Shown here: piece by piece, positions 16,842-24,430 of the stretch
How positions within the stretch are numbered: the first letter of the stretch is position 1
How the letters are laid out: every line of letters begins with the position of its first letter
Assembly (NCBI RefSeq): GCF_003345525.1
Contig: NZ_QQNH01000005.1
Span: 1-64,000 of the forward strand
Length of the DNA stretch: 64,000 nt
Direction of reading: 5' to 3'
DNA from: Pelagibacterium lacus
GTDB taxonomy: Bacteria; Pseudomonadota; Alphaproteobacteria; Rhizobiales; Devosiaceae
The notes under the pieces: generated by a model
What the model was told of the DNA's origin: nothing
The model's input: the letters and a program-made list of their open reading frames with translations, nothing else
Database searches by the model: none
Position numbers and translations under genes: made by a program

Positions 16842-17924
16842 ATGGCCGCCATCGACCTCCGCGCCTTTGCCCGCCTTTGCCTCGAAGCGGCCAGGGGCAG
16901 GGACGTGCGGGATCTTCTGGCACCGCATCTGGCCGCGGGGGTCCCGATCGGCGGCATTGTCGAATTGGCCAGAAGCCACAGGGTGGTTCCCCTGCTCGCC
17001 GCGCCGCTTTGCGCGCTCGGCGTCACCGACCCGCGAAACGTCCGACCGCCCGCATATTACGCCTCCTATCACCTGCACCTGCGCCAGCAATTGCTGCAGC
17101 TGGAACAGGCCCTGCGCGCCGATGGCTGCCGCATCGTCCTGCTCAAGGGCAGCATCCAGCTGTTCCGTCCGCTCTACCCGCGCTCGGGGATGCGCCAGAT
17201 GGCCGATCTCGACGTGCTGCTCGACGATGCCGCCCCGCTCAGGATTCTCGCCGAACTCGGCTATCGCCCGACGGACGAGGGACAGGCCATGCCGACCTCG
17301 CTCGACGTCGCCCCCGGACAGCACGATCTCGGGCCGTTCTGGCGCGAGCGCGACGCGGCGCGCATCGAGCCGCATGTGCTTCCCGCCTCCAGCCAGCATG
17401 CCTATCTGGTGGGCAATATCGCCGAGCACGCCACACCCGCGCCCGGCGCCGAAGCGCTCTATCTGCCCGACCCGGCCGACCAGTTGATCCTCGCCATGGT
17501 GCACGCGCTCTGCTCCGACCGGGCCAGCATGCATGGGGGCTTGTTCCTGCGCGGCATCGTGGAATGCGAAATGCTCTATGATGCCCTCACCGACACGCAG
17601 CGGCAACAGGCGCAGGACCGCTTGTCCGCACGGGGCGGCGCGCATTTGTGGCACCAATGGCGCGCGCTGGCCGATTGGTGCCTCCATGAGGACGACGCGG
17701 CGCGGCGACGCAGCTTCGGCGCGGCCCGATTGATCGCCGAGCTCGAACTGCGCCATCGCGGCCATGCGGGGGTTCTGCTGGCCAGTTCGGCCAACCTCGC
17801 GGCCAGTTTCCTGCGGCGGGACTTCTGGCGCAGCGGGCGCGCGACGGCCTATCGGCACCGGCTCACCGATCGTCGTTTCTGGGCGCGGTTCGCAGCGAAA
17901 ATTTCCGCCGCCCTCAGGCCATGA
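16842..17924 (+). CDS. Nucleotidyltransferase family protein, intact catalytic motif
   Basis: A 360-aa member of the nucleotidyltransferase family common in surface-glycan and lasso-peptide tailoring loci. The LLKGS motif (Lys102, Gly103) and the metal-binding pair Asp122 and Asp124 in MADLDVLLDD are intact, followed by the LAELGYRP helix. The family is known from lasso systems, where a member adds sugars or nucleotidyl groups to a phosphorylated peptide. It overlaps the ABC exporter gene by 4 bases (ATGA), tying its job to export. It is a relative of the degenerate copy at 9924-11354. The nucleotide and acceptor are unknown. Confidence 0.85.
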   Translation: MAAIDLRAFARLCLEAARGRDVRDLLAPHLAAGVPIGGIVELARSHRVVPLLAAPLCALGVTDPRNVRPPAYYASYHLHLRQQLLQLEQALRADGCRIVLLKGSIQLFRPLYPRSGMRQMADLDVLLDDAAPLRILAELGYRPTDEGQAMPTSLDVAPGQHDLGPFWRERDAARIEPHVLPASSQHAYLVGNIAEHATPAPGAEALYLPDPADQLILAMVHALCSDRASMHGGLFLRGIVECEMLYDALTDTQRQQAQDRLSARGGAHLWHQWRALADWCLHEDDAARRRSFGAARLIAELELRHRGHAGVLLASSANLAASFLRRDFWRSGRATAYRHRLTDRRFWARFAAKISAALRP

Positions 17925-19597
17925 CGAAAGGGAGCCGGTCGGCCGCCATGCCCGGACAAATCGCGTCCCTCAAAGCCCTTCTGAGCCCGCGCGGCTGGTC
18001 GAGCCAGATATCGGCCTGGATCGCCGGGCTGTTCGCCGCGATCTTCGAAGCGGGGAGTCTCGCGCTCATCCTGCCGCTGGCGACCTTCGTCCTCTCCGCC
18101 GAACCGGCCGCGATCGGGCCCATCGCCGTGTCGCGCGAGAGTCTGGTGGCGGCGGTCATCCTGCTCTATGTCGCCGGGCTTGCGGTGCGCGTCTTCGCGC
18201 TGCGCTTTACGATGAAAACCACGCTTTCGGTGGGCTATGGGCTTGCGGCCCGGCTGTTCGCCCGCGTCCTCGATCAGCCGCAGACCTGGCACACCCGGCA
18301 CCATTCGGCCGAGTTGCGCACCCTGCTCCTGCACGATGCGCAGGAACTGATGTCGCTGGTGACCATCCCCCTCGGCCGCCTGCTGGCCCAGGGGGCACTG
18401 GTGCTCTGCGTCGGCACGCTCATGCTGGTGGTGCGGCCGGTCGAAACCGCCGTGGCGGCCCTGGTCCTCGTGACATGCTACGCGCTGGTCTTCGCGCTGT
18501 CCGGCCAGCGGCTGACGGCCATAACCGCCACACAGATCCAGAACCACGCGCTGCGCCATCGCTACAGCACCGATGCCCTCAACGCCATCCGCGAGGTGCG
18601 CCTCTCCCGGCTCGAGACAGAGTTTTCCCGCTCCTTTGCAGCCGCATGCGAAGGCATCGCGGCGTCCGGCGGGGCACGGACTCTGTTTTCCGAACTGCCG
18701 AGGCTGATGCTCGAGGCGGTCCTGTTTGCCTTTCTCATCACCTTCATGCTTTTGCTGGCCTCCGGCCGAGAAGCCCAGGACCCGGCGGCCCTCTCGACCC
18801 TCATGGTGTTCGCGGCCGCCGGCCTGAAACTGTTCCCGATCGGCCACATGCTCTATGCCAATCTGGCCAGCCTGCGCAGCGGGCAGCCGCTGCTCGACAA
18901 GCTGGCGCGCTTCGTCGACGGGCTCGAGCCGCCGCTGGAACCGGCGCCAGTGCCCCCGGTCACCAACGGCTTCACGCTCGACGCCGTCAGCTTCACTCAT
19001 CACGGCAGCGCCGCCCCGACGCTGCGAGACCTGTCGCTCTCGGTGGGCCGCGGCACATCGCTGGCCATCACCGGGCCGTCGGGCTCGGGCAAAAGCACGC
19101 TCATCGACATCATCGCCGGGCTCATCATGCCCGATGCGGGCGCGGTGGAAGTCGAAGGCGTCCGGCTGACGGCGCGCCACGCCCCGGACTGGCAGGGCCA
19201 GTTGCGCTATTGCCCGCAGAAGCCGGCCCTGTTCGACACCGATATCGTCGGCAATGTGACCATCGGCGCCGACTTCGACCGCGACCGCCTGCAGCGCGCC
19301 CTCCACATCGCCTGCCTCGACGACCTGCCGTTTCCCGCCGAAGGCCATCCGGTCGGGGAACTCGGGCGGCGGCTTTCCGGCGGCCAGGTCCAGCGCATCG
19401 GTCTCGCCCGCGCCCTCTATGGCGCGGCCCCCATCCTCATCCTCGACGAGCCGACCGGCAACCTCGACGCGCGGACCGCCGAGCGTTTCCTCGACCGGCT
19501 GTTCGCGGCGCAAGGGGACACGATCGTGCTCATCGTCACCCACGACCCCCGCGTCATCTCCCGCTGCGCGCAAGTACTGGAGCTCGATGGGCCATGA
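17921..19597 (+). CDS. ABC transporter, fused permease and ATPase (exporter type)
   Basis: A 558-aa half-transporter. About six membrane helices occupy residues 25-320. The nucleotide-binding domain follows, with Walker A GPSGSGKST, a Q-loop in YCPQKPALFDTDI, the signature RLSGGQVQR and Walker B ILILDEP with TGNLD. It works as a homodimer in the inner membrane. Exporters of this type move lipids, peptides or glycans. There is no N-terminal peptidase C39 domain, so it does not cleave a leader. It is translationally coupled to the nucleotidyltransferase and probably exports the product of this locus. Confidence 0.9.
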   Translation: MTKGSRSAAMPGQIASLKALLSPRGWSSQISAWIAGLFAAIFEAGSLALILPLATFVLSAEPAAIGPIAVSRESLVAAVILLYVAGLAVRVFALRFTMKTTLSVGYGLAARLFARVLDQPQTWHTRHHSAELRTLLLHDAQELMSLVTIPLGRLLAQGALVLCVGTLMLVVRPVETAVAALVLVTCYALVFALSGQRLTAITATQIQNHALRHRYSTDALNAIREVRLSRLETEFSRSFAAACEGIAASGGARTLFSELPRLMLEAVLFAFLITFMLLLASGREAQDPAALSTLMVFAAAGLKLFPIGHMLYANLASLRSGQPLLDKLARFVDGLEPPLEPAPVPPVTNGFTLDAVSFTHHGSAAPTLRDLSLSVGRGTSLAITGPSGSGKSTLIDIIAGLIMPDAGAVEVEGVRLTARHAPDWQGQLRYCPQKPALFDTDIVGNVTIGADFDRDRLQRALHIACLDDLPFPAEGHPVGELGRRLSGGQVQRIGLARALYGAAPILILDEPTGNLDARTAERFLDRLFAAQGDTIVLIVTHDPRVISRCAQVLELDGP

Positions 19598-19615
19598 CGG
19601 CAATAATGTGTGCCA

Positions 19616-19639
19616 TTGGAATATTGATGGCATACCAAA
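19616..19639. promoter_or_regulatory. Candidate GntR operator upstream of the NIPSNAP gene
   Basis: TGGCATACCA (19628-19637) is a near-perfect inverted repeat of the TGGNATNCCA type. A second half-site TTGGAAT begins 10 bases upstream, one helical turn away. The same arrangement recurs upstream of other units up to 36.7 kb, whose only local GntR/FCD regulator is encoded at 27709-28404. Confidence 0.55.
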
Positions 19640-19682
19640 GATCGTGTAGGACTGTGCGAACCATCAACCGAAGGGGAAAGCA

Positions 19683-20297
19683 TTGATTTACGATCTGACC
19701 GAATTGGCCCTGCTGCCCAACAGGCTGGGCGATGTGCTGCCGATCCTGCCCGAGACCTATGCGCGCTACGCGCCCAATGGGACGGCACTGGGATGTTTCG
19801 CATGCGAATTTGGCGTGCTGAATCGCTTCATCCTGCTGGCGGCATATGAGAATGCCGAGGCCCTGCAGGCCGACCGCGCCCGCGACCTGGAAGCCGACGA
19901 CCCCTTCGGCATTCAGAAGCATCTGGGCGCCGTCGTGCGCAACGCGTACAAGCCCCTGTTCTTCATGCCGCCGATCGCGCCGGGCGACTTCGGGCCGTTT
20001 TATGAATTCCGCACCTATTCCATCGCCCCGGGCGGCCTGCCCGAGACCGCGGAGGCCTGGAGCAAGATCGTGGAACGCCGGCAGCAAATGTCAAAGCTGC
20101 TCATGGTCATGGGATCGATCGGCGATGCGCCCACCAAAATGGTGCATATCTGGCCCTACAAAACCATCGAGGACCGCATGAAGGCGCGGGGACAAGCGAG
20201 CAAGGAAGGCATCTGGCCACCTCCGGGGGGATCGGCGCAGCTGACCAACCTGCAGTCAGAACTGTTCGTGGCAACCGGATATTCCGACCTGAAATAG
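19683..20297 (+). CDS. NIPSNAP family protein
   Basis: A 204-aa cytoplasmic protein made of two ferredoxin-like dimeric alpha/beta-barrel repeats. The second, starting near residue 108, has the family hallmark YEFRTYSIAPGGLPE and later MVHIWPYKTIEDR. NIPSNAP proteins occur in many bacterial catabolic clusters with poorly defined roles (small-molecule binding or monooxygenase-like chemistry). It carries the block C operator and is convergent with the SDR genes, so it is probably part of that pathway although it is transcribed alone. Confidence 0.85.
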   Translation: MIYDLTELALLPNRLGDVLPILPETYARYAPNGTALGCFACEFGVLNRFILLAAYENAEALQADRARDLEADDPFGIQKHLGAVVRNAYKPLFFMPPIAPGDFGPFYEFRTYSIAPGGLPETAEAWSKIVERRQQMSKLLMVMGSIGDAPTKMVHIWPYKTIEDRMKARGQASKEGIWPPPGGSAQLTNLQSELFVATGYSDLK

Positions 20298-20304
20298 ACA
20301 AGCC

Positions 20305-20338
20305 GGACCATTCCGGCATCCGCAGCCCGGAATGGTCC
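20305..20338. terminator. Inverted repeat between convergent genes
   Basis: A perfect 12-base stem, GGACCATTCCGG (20305-20316) with CCGGAATGGTCC (20327-20338), closes a 10-base loop between the NIPSNAP gene and the convergent SDR gene. There is no T-run, so this is a terminator-like hairpin that could serve both strands and not a textbook intrinsic terminator. Confidence 0.6.
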
Positions 20339-20973
20339 TACCAGGGCAGCTCCCTGCCGTCATGGGACAGCAGGGACATGGCCTCCCGGGGCACGGCCGA
20401 AGCGATGACCTGCCGCATGGCTTGCACCGATGCATCGACATCCGGTGTCTCGGCGGGGCAAATGGGAATCCAGCTACACCCCGGCTCGTTCCACTCCGCT
20501 GCGATACAGCGCAGGAGTTGATGCATGGCGGCCCGCGAGGCCCGGGAGATATAATCCCCTGGCTCCCCCGGCAGGGCCATCGATGCCGAGCAGCGCGACA
20601 CAGCGACGATTTTCTTTTGCCCGCCCGCCATGACATTGGCCTTCAGCCGGCTGATCAGCTCCAATGGGGCCAGGGCGTTGGTGATCATGGCCGACTGCCA
20701 GACGGCAGGAGACGTATCGTCGGGCGGCGGCGGCGTGCCATGCGCTCCACCGACGACGATCAGCACATCGAGCGCCGTGCCGGCGAGTTGCCGGGCGAGG
20801 CGGTCGGCCCCGCCCTCGGCCATCGGGTCATAGGAGACGGAGACGACATTGGGAAGCGCATCGAAGGGCCCGCCGGGACCGGCGGCAAAGACCGTCCATC
20901 CACGCGCTGCATAGTCCTGGGCGAACCGGCGTCCGATCTCCTGTCCGACATCGGCTACAAGAACTGAAGGCAT
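20338..20973 (-). CDS. SDR-fold protein lacking catalytic residues
   Basis: A 211-aa protein with the short-chain dehydrogenase fold but a worn active site. The dinucleotide motif TGGxxGIG is reduced to ADVGQEIG near residue 7. At the catalytic position the sequence reads S143-R-A-S-R147 where SDRs have Tyr-x-x-x-Lys. It ends in GRELPW, the same ending as the intact SDR encoded 20 bases upstream (GQDVPW), so the two are diverged paralogues. The ATG at 20973 fits the fold. The frame extends to 21249 over the neighbour and is rejected. A non-catalytic heterodimer partner is a reasonable inference. Confidence 0.78.
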   Translation of the reverse strand: MPSVLVADVGQEIGRRFAQDYAARGWTVFAAGPGGPFDALPNVVSVSYDPMAEGGADRLARQLAGTALDVLIVVGGAHGTPPPPDDTSPAVWQSAMITNALAPLELISRLKANVMAGGQKKIVAVSRCSASMALPGEPGDYISRASRAAMHQLLRCIAAEWNEPGCSWIPICPAETPDVDASVQAMRQVIASAVPREAMSLLSHDGRELPW

Positions 20974-20993
20974 GCCTGTTCCCCCGCCATCCG

Positions 20994-21689
20994 CTACCAG
21001 GGAACGTCCTGGCCATCGAACCCGATGAGGCGCCCGCGATCCTTGAGCGACAGGCCCTCGATGACCTGGCGCATGCCCGCGACGCTTGCCTGCACGGGCT
21101 GCCCGGCACCGCCGGTCATGTCCGTCGCCACCAGCCCGGGGCGCAACAGCACGCAACACAGCCCGTCCGCGCCCCATTCCCGGGCAAGGGTGCGCCAGAT
21201 GGCGTTGAGGGCGGTCTTGGAGGCGCGATAGGCGTATTGCGTCCCCCAATCGTTCGCGCTGATCGAGCTCATGAGGCTCGACATCGCCGCGACCACGCGG
21301 CGCTGCCCCAGAAGGACATTGGGCTTGAGGGCACGCGCCAACAGCAACGGGCCAATGACATTGACGGCCATGACGTTGAGAAAGTCGTCCCTCGACACAG
21401 CTTGGGCGGCGGCCTTGAGGTCGCCGCTGATCCCGGCATTGGCGATCAAAACATCGATCGGGACGCCCCGCAGGTTCGCGGCCAATGCCTGAATGCTCGC
21501 GCCATCGGAGGCTTCGAGCGGCACTATGCTGACCTGTGCGCCCAACGTTGCAAGCGCTTCGGCCTGCTCCGGCTGACGCGCCGTCGCGAGAACCGTCCAG
21601 CCCTCCGCCGAATACTGACGGGCGAGCTCCAGGCCAATGCCACGATTGCCGCCGGTGATCAGGACTGTCGACATCGTTTCACCCGTCAT
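20994..21689 (-). CDS. Short-chain dehydrogenase/reductase (SDR), intact
   Basis: NAD(P)-dependent oxidoreductase of 231 aa. It has the canonical TGGNRGIG cofactor motif, the NAG motif (LIANAGISG), a catalytic Ser (AAMSSLMSSI) and YRASK as the Tyr/Lys pair. The expected reaction is interconversion of a carbonyl and an alcohol. It follows the ABC permease gene by 19 bases and precedes its degenerate paralogue, so all four genes are probably one operon. The start is either 21689 (MTGETM) or the second Met at 21674. Neither is favoured by a strong ribosome site. Confidence 0.88.
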   Translation of the reverse strand: MTGETMSTVLITGGNRGIGLELARQYSAEGWTVLATARQPEQAEALATLGAQVSIVPLEASDGASIQALAANLRGVPIDVLIANAGISGDLKAAAQAVSRDDFLNVMAVNVIGPLLLARALKPNVLLGQRRVVAAMSSLMSSISANDWGTQYAYRASKTALNAIWRTLAREWGADGLCCVLLRPGLVATDMTGGAGQPVQASVAGMRQVIEGLSLKDRGRLIGFDGQDVPW

Positions 21690-21708
21690 TGCCCTGCGGC
21701 GGACCGTA

Positions 21709-22518
21709 TCAGTTCTTTTCGCTCGCGCTCCGGACAGAGATGTGCCAGGGCAACATCGCCCGCTCGGCCAGCCCGATCAGCCAGAAGAACACCATTCCGA
21801 TGGCGGACAGGAAAATGATCGCCGCGAACTGCTGGTCCATGCGGAAATTGGACCCGGCGATCATGATGATGTAGCCAAGCCCGCCATTGGCGCCCACGAA
21901 CTCGGCAACCACCGCGCCGATGACGGCCAGCACCGACGCCAGCTTGAGACCGGCAAAGATCGACGGCAGGGCCTGGGGCAGACGAAATTTCCAGAAGGCC
22001 TGAAGCGGCGTCGCCCCCATGGACCGCGCCAGATGCAGCATCTCGGCGGGAACCGAGCGCAAGCCGACCACCGTGTTGATGACGATGGGGAAAAAGGCGA
22101 TGAGCGTGACGATCGCCACCTTGGGCGCCAGACCATAGCCGAAGCCGGCCAGCAGCAGGGGCGCGATAGCCACCTTGGGGATGGTTTGCGATCCGACGAT
22201 CAGAGGATAAACGGCGCGATCGAACACGTGCGAATAGGTAATGAGCGTCGCCAGCGGAACCCCGATGAGCGTCGCCAGCACGAAACCGATCCCGATCTCG
22301 GCCAGGGTTATGCCCGAATGGATGAACAACAGCCCCCACATGGACTGCATCGCAACCATGATGTCCGACGGCGCGGGCAGCATATAGGCCGGCACATCGC
22401 TCAGCTTGGCGGTCATTTCCCAGATGGCGACCAAGGCCACGAGCGTGATCAAGGCATAGGGAACGCGGAAATTGTAGAATATGTTCTGCTTGATGGAAGC
22501 CGCATTGATGCTGGTCAC
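21709..22518 (-). CDS. ABC transporter permease, SsuC/TauC/ThiX type
   Basis: Inner-membrane permease of 269 aa with about six helices and the EAA loop in LHLARSMGATPLQAFWKFRLPQALP. This family imports sulfonates, taurine, nitrate, pyrimidine precursors, riboflavin and aromatic acids with periplasmic NMT1/SsuA-type receptors. It overlaps the ATPase gene by 4 bases. The likely receptor is the NMT1-like protein at 32268-33284, encoded 9 kb away but under the same type of operator. Confidence 0.9.
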   Translation of the reverse strand: MTSINAASIKQNIFYNFRVPYALITLVALVAIWEMTAKLSDVPAYMLPAPSDIMVAMQSMWGLLFIHSGITLAEIGIGFVLATLIGVPLATLITYSHVFDRAVYPLIVGSQTIPKVAIAPLLLAGFGYGLAPKVAIVTLIAFFPIVINTVVGLRSVPAEMLHLARSMGATPLQAFWKFRLPQALPSIFAGLKLASVLAVIGAVVAEFVGANGGLGYIIMIAGSNFRMDQQFAAIIFLSAIGMVFFWLIGLAERAMLPWHISVRSASEKN

Positions 22519-23306
22519 TCGTCATCTCCTTCGCGCAGCACGCCCAGCGACTTGAAGATCTGGGTGACTTCATCGGAATAGGTGGCAAACTCCCGGCTTT
22601 CACGGATGGAAAGCCGGCGGGGGCGCGGCAGGTCGATGTCGATGATGCGCTCGATCCGTCCGGGGCGGGGCGACATGACGACCACGCGATCGCTCAGGAA
22701 AATCGCTTCCGAGATCGAGTGAGTGATGAACAGGACCGTCGTATGGGTCTCGCGGCAGATGCGCAGCAGATCGAGTTGCATCTGGTCGCGCGTGAGCGCA
22801 TCCAGCGCTCCGAACGGCTCGTCCATGACGAGCAGGGGCGGCTTATGCAGGAGCGCCCGGCAAATGGAAACGCGCTGGCGCATGCCGCCGGACAGCTGAT
22901 GGGGATACGCGTTTTCGAACGCATCGAGCGAAACCATTTTGAGCAGTTCGCGCGCCCGGGCGGCAGCCGGCCCCATGGGCATGCCGCGAACCTCGGCCTG
23001 CAGCAGGACGTTGCGCAGCGCGGATCGCCATTCCATGAGGACGTCGCGCTGGAAAACGATGCCGATATCCGAGCGGGGGGAATCGACCATCTGGCCGCCC
23101 ACGCGGATATCACCGCCCGTGCGCTTCATCAGACCCGAAAGCAGCATGAGCAGCGTGCTCTTGCCGCAACCGCTCGGCCCGACGATGGAAACGAATTCCC
23201 CTGACTTGATGTCCAGGCCAATATCGCTGAGCGCCTGAACCGGGCCAAACGATTTCGACACATGCTTTATCGAAATAAAGCTGTCCGTGTCCGGTGTGTG
23301 AAGCAT
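22515..23306 (-). CDS. ABC transporter ATP-binding protein, SsuB/TauB type
   Basis: ATPase of 263 aa. Walker A GPSGCGKST, Q-loop FQRDVLMEW, signature LSGGMRQRV, Walker B LLVMDEPFGALD and switch His in FITHSI are all present. The DEPFGALD motif is typical of the sulfonate/nitrate/taurine importer branch. The ATG at 23306 has GGAG 7 bases upstream and starts at the family's usual point. The frame extending to 23534 runs through the promoter and operator region and is rejected. Confidence 0.91.
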   Translation of the reverse strand: MLHTPDTDSFISIKHVSKSFGPVQALSDIGLDIKSGEFVSIVGPSGCGKSTLLMLLSGLMKRTGGDIRVGGQMVDSPRSDIGIVFQRDVLMEWRSALRNVLLQAEVRGMPMGPAAARARELLKMVSLDAFENAYPHQLSGGMRQRVSICRALLHKPPLLVMDEPFGALDALTRDQMQLDLLRICRETHTTVLFITHSISEAIFLSDRVVVMSPRPGRIERIIDIDLPRPRRLSIRESREFATYSDEVTQIFKSLGVLREGDDE

Positions 23307-23384
23307 GCCATCTCCTTTTTTTCTTGATCGCCATGGTGTGGCGTCTTCGCGCCCTTGGAAGCCATGTCCGATCTCCAACCCTCC

Positions 23385-23407
23385 GTTGGTACATTGACGG
23401 TATTCCA
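23385..23407. promoter_or_regulatory. Candidate GntR operator for the ABC importer operon
   Basis: CGGTATTCCA (23398-23407) with TTGGTAC starting at 23385 matches the bipartite element found at 19616-19639: two GG-N-A half-sites with closely similar spacing and a shared ATTGA between them. It lies about 80 bases upstream of the ATPase start in the divergent gap 23307-23611. Confidence 0.5.
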
Positions 23408-23542
23408 CTTTCACACGCCGCGCAATACTTAATGACGGCCATCTGACGCGGGTGTCGAAATTCACCGTGCAACACGGGTCTCGCGGGCCTTTTTCCAATT
23501 CATCCATTCGCGTGCAGGCCGGACGTCTGGACAAGGGCGATA

Positions 23543-23566
23543 CGGTATTCTAATGGTATCCCAAAT
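23543..23566. promoter_or_regulatory. Candidate GntR operator for the SDR-hydantoinase operon
   Basis: CGGTATTC at 23543 and TGGTATCCCA at 23554-23563 give two half-sites about 11 bases apart, followed by AAA as in the 19.6 kb site. This second copy in the divergent gap lies 45 bases upstream of the plus-strand SDR gene, where it could overlap a core promoter. Confidence 0.5.
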
Positions 23567-23611
23567 TAGGCAATAATCGCCTTCGCGCGGCATCGCAGAG
23601 AAAGAGGGAGC

Positions 23612-24400
23612 ATGGATCTGGGCCTGACCGGTAAGAACGCCATCGTTCTGGCCTCCAGCCAGGGGTTGGGTTACGGCGTGGCCGCCAAGCTCGCCGCGGA
23701 GGGCGCCAATGTGCTCCTGACAGCCCGCAATGCCGACAGGCTCGCCGCCGCTGCCGCCCAGATCAACGCCGTCGGACCGGGGCGCGCCAGCACCTTCGCC
23801 TGTGATCTCGGCGATGTCGAAAGCGCCTCGAGGATCAGCGAAGCGGCCGGGCGCGTATTTTCGCAGACCGATATTCTGGTGAACAATTGCGGTGGACCGC
23901 CGGCCACGCCGGCCAGCGAGATTTCGGCGGCGCTGTGGACCGAGCAGTTTTCGCACATCGCCCTGCCGATATTTGAGTTGTCCCGGTTGATCCTGCCCGG
24001 CATGCGCCAGCGCCGATGGGGCCGGATCATCACCATCGGATCGAGCGGTGTCGAAGAACCCATCCGCCACCTTCCGCTGTCCAATGCCCTTCGGGCCGGC
24101 CTGGCCGGCTGGCTCAAGACGCTGGCCAGCGAGGTCGCCGCGGACGGGGTCACCGTCAACATGATGATACCCGGCCGCATCAAGACAGACCGCGTCGTGG
24201 CCATCGATGCCTTCAGGGCCGCCAAGGACGGAACCTCGACGGAGCAGGTGATCGCGGATTCTCTGCGGCAGATACCGGCCGGCCGATACGGCCGCGTCGA
24301 GGAATTTGCCGCCGCCGCTGCGTTTCTGGCGGGCGTGCCGGCCAGCTACATCACCGGATCTTTGTTGCGGGTCGATGGAGGCATGATTGGATCTCTTTGA
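23612..24400 (+). CDS. SDR-family protein with Ser/Arg in place of the catalytic Tyr/Lys
   Basis: A 262-aa SDR-fold protein. It has an SSQGLGYG cofactor loop, NNCGGPP in place of NNAG, and GSSG at the catalytic Ser (144-145). The Tyr-x-x-x-Lys site reads S157-N-A-L-R161. This LSNALR branch of ketoacyl-reductase-like SDRs is widespread, and its chemistry is unclear to me. A second member of the same branch is encoded at 26863-27648, so they may act on consecutive intermediates or form a heteromer. It heads the plus-strand operon with the cyclic amidohydrolase 30 bases downstream. Confidence 0.85.
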   Translation: MDLGLTGKNAIVLASSQGLGYGVAAKLAAEGANVLLTARNADRLAAAAAQINAVGPGRASTFACDLGDVESASRISEAAGRVFSQTDILVNNCGGPPATPASEISAALWTEQFSHIALPIFELSRLILPGMRQRRWGRIITIGSSGVEEPIRHLPLSNALRAGLAGWLKTLASEVAADGVTVNMMIPGRIKTDRVVAIDAFRAAKDGTSTEQVIADSLRQIPAGRYGRVEEFAAAAAFLAGVPASYITGSLLRVDGGMIGSL

Positions 24401-24430
24401 ACCGGCCACTCGTATGACTGAGGAGCACAT

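Noticed and set aside
9924-19597. Lasso-peptide biosynthetic cluster
   Set aside because: HPr-kinase-like, nucleotidyltransferase, PqqD-like and ABC genes fit tailoring, but the essential asparagine-synthetase-like cyclase, transglutaminase-like protease and short precursor are absent.
20338-21249. Long form of the degenerate SDR starting at 21249
   Set aside because: The extra 92 residues are an off-frame reading of the neighbouring SDR gene and are not SDR-like. The ATG at 20973 begins the fold.
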